The notes beneath the pieces were generated by a model. The model was not told where the DNA came from and ran no database searches. It worked only from the letters and a program-made list of their open reading frames with translations. A DNA stretch of 42,117 nt from Aquiluna sp. (GTDB lineage: Bacteria; Actinomycetota; Actinomycetes; Actinomycetales; Microbacteriaceae), in NCBI GenBank assembly GCA_017854485.1, contig JAFMHN010000010.1, positions 1-42,117 on the forward strand. The letters are read 5' to 3'. Each line of letters opens with the position of its first letter. The stretch's first letter is position 1. The position numbers and the translations under genes were made by a program. This document shows, piece after piece, positions 8,422-15,501 of the stretch.

Positions 8422-9098
8422 GCCTCGAACTTGTAACCCAGGCCGCGCACGGTGGTCAAGTGCACCGGCCTAGCTGGGTCTTCTTCGATTTTTGATCGAA
8501 TTCTCTTTACGTGAACATCCAGGGTCTTAGTATCGCCAAAGTAGTTCGAGCCCCAGACCCGGTCAATGATTTGCCCTCGGGTTAGAACCCGATTCACGTT
8601 TTCCATGAGCAGTTCCAACAATTCAAATTCTTTCAGGGGCATCTGAATGCGCTCGCCGTTGACGCTGACGGTGTGCCGTTCCAAATCCATTTCAACCGGC
8701 CCGGCCTTAATTAGGTTGGTGCTTACGATGGCGACTTCGGTGCCTCGCCTAAGGACGGCCTTCATGCGCGCCAGCAGTTCCCTGGAGGAGTAGGGCTTGG
8801 TGACGTAGTCGTCGGCGCCAATTTCCAACCCAACAACTTTGTCAATCTCGGCTTCTTTTGCCGTGACCATAATGATCGGAACCTGGCTCTCGGCTCGAAT
8901 AGCTCTACACACCTCATTGCCGCTGATCCCAGGGAGCATCAAGTCCAGCAGCACCAGATCAGCGCCAAGAGTGAAGAAGCTGTCGATTGCGCTTTTGCCG
9001 TCGCCTGCCTCGATCACGTCATAGCCTTCTTTTTGCAAGAGGTAGACAAGTGGTTCTCTTAGGTTGATTTCGTCTTCAACTACCAACACTCTTGTCAC
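8418..9098 (-). CDS. regX3: OmpR-family response regulator RegX3 (phosphate starvation)
   Basis: 226 residues: a receiver domain (acidic pocket VVEDE, phospho-Asp in LVLLDLMLP, Thr in IIMVTAKE, Lys in YVTKPY) and a C-terminal winged helix (KTLDVHVKRIRSKI, VRGLGYKFEA). It is encoded downstream of the SenX3-like kinase with a 4-base ATGA overlap, so the two are co-translated. RegX3 activates phosphate-uptake genes in mycobacteria. The candidate operator motif before senX3, pstS and pstC supports that role here. PhoP of other systems is the alternative, but kinase partner and context favour RegX3. Confidence 0.92.
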   Translation of the reverse strand: MTRVLVVEDEINLREPLVYLLQKEGYDVIEAGDGKSAIDSFFTLGADLVLLDLMLPGISGNEVCRAIRAESQVPIIMVTAKEAEIDKVVGLEIGADDYVTKPYSSRELLARMKAVLRRGTEVAIVSTNLIKAGPVEMDLERHTVSVNGERIQMPLKEFELLELLMENVNRVLTRGQIIDRVWGSNYFGDTKTLDVHVKRIRSKIEEDPARPVHLTTVRGLGYKFEA

Positions 9099-10168
9099 TT
9101 TGTCTCCTTGGAATCAATTGGCAACCTCAGGGTGAAAGTGCTGCCGACACCCTCTTTGGAAAACAACCGGACGTCACCCTTGTGGTTGGAGGCAGCGTGC
9201 TTCACGATCGAGAGCCCCAGGCCAGTGCCACCGGTTTCCCTGGATCTAGAAGGATCAGCCCGGTAAAAGCGCTCAAAGATTCGCTCCTGCTCGTCCTCGG
9301 AAATACCAATCCCGGAGTCTGTAACAGAAATCTCAGCGATTCCGTCGAGAGTCTTTAGTCCGATGCCGACCTGGGACCCAGGATCCGAGTAGGCAATGGC
9401 GTTTTCGACCAGATTTCTTACCGCAGTGGTCAACATTTCATAGTCACCCTGCAGCGTGGCACCAGGCTCGGCGCTTGTCACCAACTTCACATTGCGCTTA
9501 TCCGCGAGGACTTGATTCCGGTCCACGGCATCTGCGATGACGGATGCCAGGTCTAGCTCCACCGCGGTGTCGGACAGCTTCGCACCCTGGACTCGTGACA
9601 GCTGCATCAACTCCTGCACCAGGTTGCCCAGTCGTTGGCTCTCCTTTTGGAGCGAAGCTGCGAACTTCTTTATGTTTTCCGGGTCATCCTGGGCACCTGC
9701 AATAGCCTCGGTCAGAAGGCTGATCGCTCCAATCGGAGTCTTCAGCTCATGGGAAACGTTGGCAACAAAATCGCGCCTAGTTACCTCGAGGCGTTTTGCC
9801 TCGGTGCGGTCATCAACCAACAACATGACGTATCGGTCACCAAACTTTGCGGCCTTGGCATGCACCCACAACTGCTCTCGCTGCAGTCCGGTTTCAATCT
9901 GCAGCTCCTGTTCAGCCGCTCCTGAGATTGTTCTGGCCTCTTCAACCAACTGCAGCAGCGAGGCATGAATCAGGTGTCGATTTTGAACCAGACCGAACTG
10001 AATGGCGCCGGGAGAGGCTCGGAGCACCAGGTTTCGCTCGTCTAACACCACGCCCGCGGTTGCCAGAACATCGACAACCTGAGCCGCCACGATTTCGAAG
10101 GCATCAACCTGCCTTGATGCGGCATTGCCGCTTCTTCGGTTACCTACGATGCCCAAAACCCGTTCCAA
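9095..10168 (-). CDS. senX3: SenX3-like sensor histidine kinase, apparently soluble
   Basis: 357 residues. A PAS-like region spans ~25-125, the H-box ANVSHELKTPIG has phospho-acceptor H140, and the ATPase domain shows NLVENAIAYS, DSGIGI and GTGLGLSIVKH. M. tuberculosis SenX3 begins with two membrane helices; none is found here. An in-frame TAA at 10178-10180 prevents extension and the other two frames upstream show no hydrophobic helix. The start is TTG with no Shine-Dalgarno; TAAACA (10180-10175) 6 bases upstream is a near-consensus leaderless -10. A Pho-box-like palindrome sits immediately upstream. PhoU is encoded divergently. Confidence 0.9.
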   Translation of the reverse strand: MERVLGIVGNRRSGNAASRQVDAFEIVAAQVVDVLATAGVVLDERNLVLRASPGAIQFGLVQNRHLIHASLLQLVEEARTISGAAEQELQIETGLQREQLWVHAKAAKFGDRYVMLLVDDRTEAKRLEVTRRDFVANVSHELKTPIGAISLLTEAIAGAQDDPENIKKFAASLQKESQRLGNLVQELMQLSRVQGAKLSDTAVELDLASVIADAVDRNQVLADKRNVKLVTSAEPGATLQGDYEMLTTAVRNLVENAIAYSDPGSQVGIGLKTLDGIAEISVTDSGIGISEDEQERIFERFYRADPSRSRETGGTGLGLSIVKHAASNHKGDVRLFSKEGVGSTFTLRLPIDSKETK

Positions 10169-10175
10169 TCGGTGT

Positions 10176-10190
10176 GTTTACCAAGTAAAC
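10176..10190 (-). promoter_or_regulatory. Candidate Pho operator upstream of senX3
   Basis: GTTTAC-CAA-GTAAAC is a 6-3-6 perfect inverted repeat. On the minus strand it reads TTTACTTGGTAAAC, sharing TTTACTTGGT with sites before pstS and pstC. It covers about -8 to -22 from the TTG start, so it overlaps the proposed -10. The rest of 10191-10330 holds no other element that I can name. Confidence 0.55.
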
Positions 10191-10330
10191 AGCTCACGAA
10201 AACAAGACTAGGTGTAAATTTGTTGAAAGTAGAGCTAGTTTTCCGCTGGTTTGTTCGAAGTTAACCTGAAATTTGATACTCGCTGGAAAACTGCACACCA
10301 AGAGTTGCAAGGCAATCGTTAGGGAAAATG

Positions 10331-10981
10331 ATGCGCGCAGTATTCCAGCAAGAACTAAGTGAAGTTCAATCACGGCTTGTAAGCCTGGCCCAGGAGGCCA
10401 GAGTTATCATGGACAAGGCTTCCACTGCCTTCTTGACCTCTGACGTGTCTTTGGCCGATGAGGCCCTGGCACTGACCGACGCCAACGAAGAGCGCGCATT
10501 AGACCTGGACGAGTTGGTCATCAAGGTTCTTGCCACTCAGTCCCCTGTCGCCAGAGACTTGAGAATCCTGGTTTCAGCACTGCGAATGAGCGCCTCGATT
10601 GAACGCATGGGGTCGCTTGCCTCGCACATAGCCGCGATTGCTCGCTACCGCTACCCAGGATCTGCAATTCCAGACTCCCTGCGCGGAACCTTCGAAGAGA
10701 TGGCAAGGCTGGACCTAAAGCTTGCCGACAAGGCAATCAATCTGCTACAGGACACAGATGTTGACTTGGCTCGTGAAATTCAGGCAGAGGACGAAAAGGT
10801 TGACCTCTTGCACCGTAAAGTTTTCGACACCGTGCTTGGACCAGAATGGTCCGAAAATGCGATGTTCACCGTTGACGTGACGCTAGCTTCTCGCTACTTC
10901 GAAAGATTTGCTGACCACGTTGTTGACATCTCTGCCAAGGTCAGCTTCCTACAAACCGGAGACTGGCAAGAACTTAGTTAG
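10331..10981 (+). CDS. phoU: Phosphate transport system regulator PhoU
   Basis: 216 residues, usual family length, all-helical with two PhoU repeats. The first metal-binding acidic motif lies around [15 protein letters not shown], and the second repeat has [31 protein letters not shown] is the conserved C-terminal metal site. PhoU transmits Pst status to the histidine kinase and represses the Pho response when phosphate is ample. I prefer ATG 10331 because AGGG (10321-10324) is then 6 bases upstream and the start MRAVFQQEL is typical; ATG 10328 adds one Met. Divergent from senX3 and convergent with gpmA, with a 4-base stop overlap. Confidence 0.93.
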   Translation: MRAVFQQELSEVQSRLVSLAQEARVIMDKASTAFLTSDVSLADEALALTDANEERALDLDELVIKVLATQSPVARDLRILVSALRMSASIERMGSLASHIAAIARYRYPGSAIPDSLRGTFEEMARLDLKLADKAINLLQDTDVDLAREIQAEDEKVDLLHRKVFDTVLGPEWSENAMFTVDVTLASRYFERFADHVVDISAKVSFLQTGDWQELS

Positions 10982-11724
10982 TGCTTGCCCTGCGATGCAA
11001 CTGCCGCAGCTCCAGCTGCCGCCGCTTCCGGGTCCAGATACTCTCCACCCTTGACTACCGGCTTCAGGTTTTCATCTAGCTTGTAATGAAGAGGCACTCC
11101 GGTTGGAATGTTCAAAGCAGCAATGTCCTCGTCACTGATTCCATCCAGGTGCTTCACAAGTGCGCGCAAAGAGTTGCCGTGCGCGGTCACCAGAACAATC
11201 TTGTTTTCCTTGAGCGATGGAACGATGTCCGACTCCCAATAGGGAAGCATGCGAACAAGAACATCCTTCAGGCACTCGGTCTTTGGAAGCTGGTCTCCCA
11301 GATCGCTATAGCGCTCATCGTTGACCTGTGAGAACTCTGAAGAGTCTTCAATTGCAGGTGGTGGTGTGTCGTAGCTACGACGCCAAATCTGGAACTGTTC
11401 GTCACCGTACTTCTGTTGGGTCTCAGATTTGTCGAGCCCCTGCAGCGCGCCGTAGTGACGCTCGTTGAGCCTCCAGGACCGCTTGGTTTCAATCCAGTTT
11501 CGGTCCATCTGATCAAGCGCGATGTGGGCGGTGTTTATTGCACGCTTGAGCATCGATGTGTACAGGATGTGTGGAGCAAGTCCGGATGCTGCAATTAGCT
11601 CTCCGGCTCTGGCAGCTTCAAGCTTGCCCTGCTCGGTTAGGTCAACATCCACCCAGCCCGTGAATAGATTCTTTTCATTCCAGACGGAGTGTCCGTGTCG
11701 CAACAGAATTAGGTCGTAAGTCAT
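10978..11724 (-). CDS. gpmA: 2,3-bisphosphoglycerate-dependent phosphoglycerate mutase
   Basis: 248 residues, the normal length. The phospho-His motif [18 protein letters not shown] is at the N-terminus, with [11 protein letters not shown] in the middle and the second catalytic His in [10 protein letters not shown]. It interconverts 3- and 2-phosphoglycerate in glycolysis. It starts 10 bases after the stop of the FUSC gene. TAAGCT (11737-11732), which includes that stop codon, sits 7 bases before the ATG and could drive a leaderless transcript. A short AGG four bases upstream offers a weak alternative ribosome site. An Ala-rich C-terminal tail is common in actinobacterial GpmA. Confidence 0.95.
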   Translation of the reverse strand: MTYDLILLRHGHSVWNEKNLFTGWVDVDLTEQGKLEAARAGELIAASGLAPHILYTSMLKRAINTAHIALDQMDRNWIETKRSWRLNERHYGALQGLDKSETQQKYGDEQFQIWRRSYDTPPPAIEDSSEFSQVNDERYSDLGDQLPKTECLKDVLVRMLPYWESDIVPSLKENKIVLVTAHGNSLRALVKHLDGISDEDIAALNIPTGVPLHYKLDENLKPVVKGGEYLDPEAAAAGAAAVASQGKH

Positions 11725-11731
11725 GGCCTAA

Positions 11732-11737
11732 AGCTTA
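11732..11737 (-). promoter_or_regulatory. -10 hexamer (TAAGCT) overlapping a stop codon, before gpmA
   Basis: The TAA stop of the FUSC gene forms the first three bases of TAAGCT. The hexamer ends 7 bases before the gpmA ATG, the spacing expected for a leaderless mRNA. Confidence 0.4.
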
Positions 11738-12802
11738 GTCAACATAGGGCAGCAGTGCCCTTGCCTGACTTGGCTGAATCCCCGCGGCAATAGCAAGGTC
11801 AATAAAAAGTGGCCTGACCTGCATCAGTACCGCCGACTCTGAAGTCGTCAGCGGTGGATCAAAAGTTTTTGGATCCAGGGAGGCAGGGATTTTTCGGAGG
11901 TATTTTCTGGCTTTTTGCGTCACCGAAAAGTCATCGGAGGTTTGCTCGAGCAACTCTGTAGCGATGATTATTTTGCCAATAACTGCGGCCAGCTGCGGCC
12001 TCGGTTTCGAGTCCCGGACCAAGTAGTCAACCCGCCTGGTGAGCACCCGTAAGTTCCTGGTGGCATAGTCCATGCCGGCTGCAACTTGGAGCTGCTCCGA
12101 TATTTCCTTTTGTGCCCAGCGATAAAAAGGGGAAACTTTAGCAATTGCCGATGCGCTTTCCAGTGAGCTGGTCCAGTTGTCCAGTAGCGGCTGGGTTCTT
12201 CTAATTTCATCCAGGGCCTGATCGGCCAGCTCAACATTTGGTGCCCGAAGCACCGCTGCCACCGAACTCAAGGTTGCTCGAAAAACGGCAAACAGAGCCT
12301 TTGAATCCTGCCTGACAAGGCGAATCGGATTACGCGGCAGTAGTGAGACAAAAATAAGTGCGACAAGTCCGCCGATGAGGCCATCGATTGCGCGCGAGTA
12401 GATGCCGGTCACGGGGGTTTGTAACAGTTGAACCAAAACCGCCTGAATGGCAACGGTGATCGTGAAGGCCGGGTTCGAGGTGAAAAGCCTTGCGAGCAAC
12501 AGCGCGAGCAAAATTGCAAAGCCGAGCTGAATAACTCCCTTGCCAAAGACTTGCAGCAGGGTTTCGCTCAAAACAACGCCGGAGAACATGGCAATTGCTG
12601 TTGAGAGAACCTGCTTCGGTTTTGTGTCGCGACTAAAACCCAAGGAAGAGATTGCGACAGTGACCGCAAGCAGCGGAACCGCGTGACCCAAACCAAAGTG
12701 TGCAATCCAGTAGGCAGTCATTGCTGCCAAAACAATCTGACTGATTGTCCAGAGTGAGTCTCTGACCCTGGAAACCGAGAACCGGATTACAAAGCGGTTC
12801 AT
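11735..12802 (-). CDS. FUSC-family membrane protein (aromatic-acid-exporter-like)
   Basis: 355 residues. The N-terminal ~155 residues hold about five to six membrane helices in FUSC/ArAE pattern, ending in GLIGGLVALIFVSLLP. The C-terminal ~200 residues are soluble and helical, presumably cytoplasmic. Relatives include efflux proteins for aromatic acids and proteins of unknown role; substrate cannot be inferred. Its ATG overlaps the ygfZ stop in ATGA and has GGAAAG just upstream, so it is translated with ygfZ. Confidence 0.78.
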   Translation of the reverse strand: MNRFVIRFSVSRVRDSLWTISQIVLAAMTAYWIAHFGLGHAVPLLAVTVAISSLGFSRDTKPKQVLSTAIAMFSGVVLSETLLQVFGKGVIQLGFAILLALLLARLFTSNPAFTITVAIQAVLVQLLQTPVTGIYSRAIDGLIGGLVALIFVSLLPRNPIRLVRQDSKALFAVFRATLSSVAAVLRAPNVELADQALDEIRRTQPLLDNWTSSLESASAIAKVSPFYRWAQKEISEQLQVAAGMDYATRNLRVLTRRVDYLVRDSKPRPQLAAVIGKIIIATELLEQTSDDFSVTQKARKYLRKIPASLDPKTFDPPLTTSESAVLMQVRPLFIDLAIAAGIQPSQARALLPYVD

Positions 12803-13767
12803 TTCTTTCCGGTGAGCTTGAAAGCTGCAGGCCTCGGAAGGTTTGCGGCCTTGCCGGCATCATGCGGCACCAGCACCTGCTGCGTTGCCGAAATTCGTTG
12901 ACTTCCAATTTCAATTGAAAGGTCGAGATAAGGGGTGTTTCGATTCACCAGCGCAAGCGCAATTGACCCTTCCTCGTAATGCAGTGCACCAGCTCGGACG
13001 GTTCCGACTTCCTTGTCCTGATAAAAGACCTTGTCGTCCTTTGCGGCCAGCGAGTCGCCCTGTTCCAGGTGCAGAATGATGAGTCGCCTGGGTGGGTGTC
13101 CTAGGTTGTGAACTTTGGCAACAGCTTCCTGACCTCGATAGCAGCCCTTGCTCATGTGCACCGCAGATGACAACCAGTCAAATTCATGAGGCAGTGACCT
13201 GATGTCAATGTCGTCAATTTCAGGCCTACCAACTGCAATTCGGAGCGCCTGATAGGCAAGCAGTCCAGCCGGAGCCAGGTCCTTTGGCACCGAATCAGTC
13301 AAATACTCGCGATAGGCAAACTCTTCCCTGGATTCGGCATAGCGAACCGAGAATTTTGACTCCAGCGAAAATCCGTCAACCCAGCAGGGCGCGTCAAAAT
13401 CAAAAAAGCCACCAATGCAAACGAGGTCTTCCCTTTTAGAAACCTCAACCCTTGACCGAAAGATCATTTTTGTGAGCCAAGCAAGCATGGCTTCGAGTTT
13501 TGAAGCGGCGACAATCACCAGGACGCCCTGCTCGGTGGCGATTATCTTGAGCTGCTGCTCAACGTGTCCCTGCGGAGTCAGCAGTAACGCCTCAGTTGAC
13601 ATGCCGGATTCAAGATTCAAAATGTTTTGTGAAAGCAGTGAGTGAAGCCAGGACTTTGTGTCTGGTCCGACAATCTCGATGACGCCCTGGTCGCTTCTTT
13701 GGACGAATGCCCCGCCGGCAAGTAGCTTCCGCTGCTCCAGCAGCGGATTTCCAAAGTGGTCAGTCAT
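12799..13767 (-). CDS. ygfZ: YgfZ/GcvT-like folate-binding Fe-S cluster maintenance protein
   Basis: 322 residues. The signature K-G-C-Y-R-G-Q-E is present in HMSKGCYRGQEAVAKVH, with the essential Cys. The N-terminal GcvT-like folate-binding part is seen in FVQRSDQGVIEIVGPD and LHSLLSQNI. YgfZ supports repair or maturation of certain Fe-S enzymes with tetrahydrofolate. It overlaps the stop of the nitrobindin-like gene by eight bases and overlaps the FUSC gene by four, so the three are translationally coupled. YgfZ together with a nitrobindin-like barrel suggests an oxidative or nitrosative stress theme; that is inference. Confidence 0.9.
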   Translation of the reverse strand: MTDHFGNPLLEQRKLLAGGAFVQRSDQGVIEIVGPDTKSWLHSLLSQNILNLESGMSTEALLLTPQGHVEQQLKIIATEQGVLVIVAASKLEAMLAWLTKMIFRSRVEVSKREDLVCIGGFFDFDAPCWVDGFSLESKFSVRYAESREEFAYREYLTDSVPKDLAPAGLLAYQALRIAVGRPEIDDIDIRSLPHEFDWLSSAVHMSKGCYRGQEAVAKVHNLGHPPRRLIILHLEQGDSLAAKDDKVFYQDKEVGTVRAGALHYEEGSIALALVNRNTPYLDLSIEIGSQRISATQQVLVPHDAGKAANLPRPAAFKLTGKK

Positions 13768-14356
13768 TTTTCTTTTCCAAGCGAGCAGAAGCGTGTGAGC
13801 TAAGTGGTTTTCCTAGCGCCGCCATGTCCCAGGCCCAGAGCAGTGCTCCTTCCACTAGGCCATACATTCTTTGCCCTGCTGAATATTCTTTGGAGTGTGG
13901 AGAGCGCAGCACCGCATCTGTTGCAATGTCCACTCTTGCCGCTTTGATCTGACCGAAATAAAGCTCTGAAACCGCGTCAGAGTTTGTGATGATCGCCTCA
14001 ATGTCAAAGCCACCGGTGGCATTACGAAACTCTTCCAGCTGCTCGCGAGACTGGATAGTTGACTCAGCCTTGCCCGGCAATAGTCCGGGTCCTGGTTCGT
14101 GGTCGAGAGTGTTTTTCGCAAGCATCCAGAATCCGTGCTCTTGGCTAATAACCGACCCGTCGGCTTGCCTAGAGATTGCTTGGTATTCCAGCTTGCCATT
14201 TGGCAGCGGCAAAAATTGCATTTCTTGAAAGAATTCGACCTCTAGTGGGTCTTTGCCCTGCACTGGATAACTGACCACACCCGACCCGCTCCAGTGCCCG
14301 AGCAAAAATGTGAACGGGGTTAGCTCAATCGGGAGGTCGTCCGGAATTACGAACAA
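13760..14356 (-). CDS. Nitrobindin-like heme-binding beta-barrel (THAP4/FABP fold)
   Basis: 198 residues from a TTG at 14356, which gives the family-typical beginning MFVIPDDLPIEL then FLLGHWSGSG (the GxWxGxG motif). The C-terminus carries PLSSHASARL, matching the conserved region that supplies the proximal heme histidine in true nitrobindins. The family binds ferric heme and reacts with NO or peroxynitrite, although some members lack heme. The TTG lies one base after the stop of the 36-residue gene; a TTG at 14416 would run through that gene and has no support. A weak GAG is the only ribosome-site hint, so coupling is likely. Confidence 0.85.
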   Translation of the reverse strand: MFVIPDDLPIELTPFTFLLGHWSGSGVVSYPVQGKDPLEVEFFQEMQFLPLPNGKLEYQAISRQADGSVISQEHGFWMLAKNTLDHEPGPGLLPGKAESTIQSREQLEEFRNATGGFDIEAIITNSDAVSELYFGQIKAARVDIATDAVLRSPHSKEYSAGQRMYGLVEGALLWAWDMAALGKPLSSHASARLEKKND

Positions 14357-14357
14357 A

Positions 14358-14468
14358 TTAGCTCTGGCCCTTAAATAGCTTGTAGACAACCAGCGCGGAT
14401 ACTCCGGCGATTGCAACGGTAGCCAAGATAAGCAAGCCGGTAAACAGGATTTCTAGTGCCAACAACAT
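14358..14468 (-). CDS. 36-residue single-helix membrane protein
   Basis: An ORF of 37 codons from ATG 14468 to TAA, below usual size cut-offs. The product has a start MLLALEILF, one continuous hydrophobic helix of about 25 residues and a basic, polar end YKLFKGQS, so it should insert with its C-terminus in the cytoplasm. TAGACT lies 6 bases upstream of the ATG, with no Shine-Dalgarno. It fits exactly between the 84-residue gene (9-base gap) and the nitrobindin-like gene (1-base gap), which strongly supports its reality. Small helices ending in K-L-F-K-G-Q-x occur beside similar genes in actinobacteria to my recollection; function unknown. Confidence 0.75.
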   Translation of the reverse strand: MLLALEILFTGLLILATVAIAGVSALVVYKLFKGQS

Positions 14469-14474
14469 GGTCTA

Positions 14475-14480
14475 AGTCTA
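14475..14480 (-). promoter_or_regulatory. -10 hexamer (TAGACT) overlapping a stop codon, before the 36-residue gene
   Basis: The TAG stop of the 84-residue gene begins TAGACT, which ends 6 bases before the ATG at 14468. Candidate leaderless promoter. Confidence 0.4.
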
Positions 14481-14732
14481 ACTGCCCAAAGCAATAACTG
14501 TCATAACTCCAAGGATTGCAACCGTCCCGGCTGAGACATAAACCTGCTGCCTCACGGTGTCTTTCGCCTCCTTGGACAACAGGTGTCCGAGGCTCACAAC
14601 GGCAATCGCCGCACCCGCGATTGCAGCGAAAGCATTGTAGAGACGGTCATCGGAGGAGCTGGCCAGCGCCCATAGGCCAGCGATTAGGACCGCTGTCCAT
14701 ATCAAAGAAATCTGCAACCACTGCCTGCTCAC
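14478..14732 (-). CDS. 84-residue membrane protein of unknown function
   Basis: Predicted three-helix membrane protein (about residues 6-26, 31-52 and 62-84) with a short charged loop KEAKDTVRQQ between helices 2 and 3. Not recognised. The start is GTG at 14732, the only one after an in-frame TAA just upstream. There is no Shine-Dalgarno; TAGAGT lies 7 bases upstream. First gene of the minus-strand group that continues through the 36-residue protein, nitrobindin-like, ygfZ, FUSC and gpmA. Confidence 0.7.
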   Translation of the reverse strand: MSRQWLQISLIWTAVLIAGLWALASSSDDRLYNAFAAIAGAAIAVVSLGHLLSKEAKDTVRQQVYVSAGTVAILGVMTVIALGS

Positions 14733-14739
14733 GGCTTAA

Positions 14740-14745
14740 ACTCTA
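14740..14745 (-). promoter_or_regulatory. -10 hexamer (TAGAGT) of a likely leaderless promoter
   Basis: Ends 7 bases before the GTG of the 84-residue membrane protein gene. It may be the main promoter of the six-gene minus-strand group. The divergent GlnR-like gene begins 66 bases away. Confidence 0.4.
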
Positions 14746-14797
14746 CCCAACAGGGCTCGGCATCGGGCTATCATTTTGCTAAACGGAGGGCGGGCTG

Positions 14798-15466
14798 GTG
14801 GCAGTTGTATTGTGCATATCCCCCGGTGGGCAGACTCCGCTGAGCGCGCTGGAGGCCCTAGGCCACCAACTCATTCAAGTAACTTTTGATCCGCAGCAGC
14901 TTGCCGATGCCCCGAGGCACGATGTGGTGCTGCTTGATTGCCGACACAACTTAATGGGCGCAAAGGCTGTGGCACGAATTCTCAATGCTGCCGGCTGGAG
15001 TCGGCCCCTGATGCTGGTTGCAAACGAGAGTGTGCTGGCTGCAGTTAGCGCGGAATGGGGCCTCAAGGATTTTGTTTTGGAGGGCGCCTCACTGGCCGAG
15101 GTAGATGCCAGGGTTCGGATCCTGTTGGATGCCAAGCCCACGCAACAAAGTGAGGTCAAAAACTCAACCGGACTAACCATTGACCTTGCTAGCTACACAG
15201 CCAAAATTGCCGGCAAGGCACTGGATTTGACATTCAAGGAATTTGAATTGCTTCGCCACCTAAACGAGAACCCAGGCCGGGTGTTCTCAAGGGAACAGCT
15301 ACTGAGCGAAGTCTGGGGCTACGACTACTTTGGCGGAACCAGAACGGTCGATGTCCACATCCGTCGCCTGCGCGCAAAGCTCGGTGAGCACGAGTCGCTA
15401 ATTGGCACGGTTCGCAACGTTGGCTACCGCCTGAATCCAGATGGTCAACCGGAAGAAAATAGTTAA
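14798..15466 (+). CDS. glnR: GlnR-like orphan OmpR-family regulator
   Basis: 222 residues. The N-terminal receiver-like domain has one acidic residue in VVLLDCRHN but lacks the double-acid pocket and the switch lysine, as expected for actinobacterial GlnR, which works without a partner kinase. AAVSAEWGLKDFVLEGASLAEVDARV aligns well (by memory) with GlnR proteins; this stretch is split by no gap. The C-terminal winged helix has FKEFELLRHL, RTVDVHIRRLRAKL and VRNVGYRLNP. GlnR controls nitrogen assimilation and in some species interacts with phosphate control. GTG start with GGAGGG 7 bases upstream. ppk follows 35 bases later. Confidence 0.85.
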   Translation: MAVVLCISPGGQTPLSALEALGHQLIQVTFDPQQLADAPRHDVVLLDCRHNLMGAKAVARILNAAGWSRPLMLVANESVLAAVSAEWGLKDFVLEGASLAEVDARVRILLDAKPTQQSEVKNSTGLTIDLASYTAKIAGKALDLTFKEFELLRHLNENPGRVFSREQLLSEVWGYDYFGGTRTVDVHIRRLRAKLGEHESLIGTVRNVGYRLNPDGQPEENS

Positions 15467-15501
15467 CCCACTGCTAACTTGCAGATGCCAAGATTGGTCC
15501 T

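Noticed and set aside
9537-10188. Plus-strand frames opposite senX3
   Set aside because: Shadow frames of the kinase, rich in Ser/Cys/Arg, without start signals.
10178-10330. A frameshifted membrane segment of SenX3 upstream of the TTG
   Set aside because: All three minus-strand frames were read; none gives a hydrophobic helix of useful length before a stop.
14358-14416. A longer nitrobindin-like protein starting at TTG 14416
   Set aside because: It would add residues unlike the family and overlap the well-formed 36-residue gene; TTG 14356 gives the typical start.
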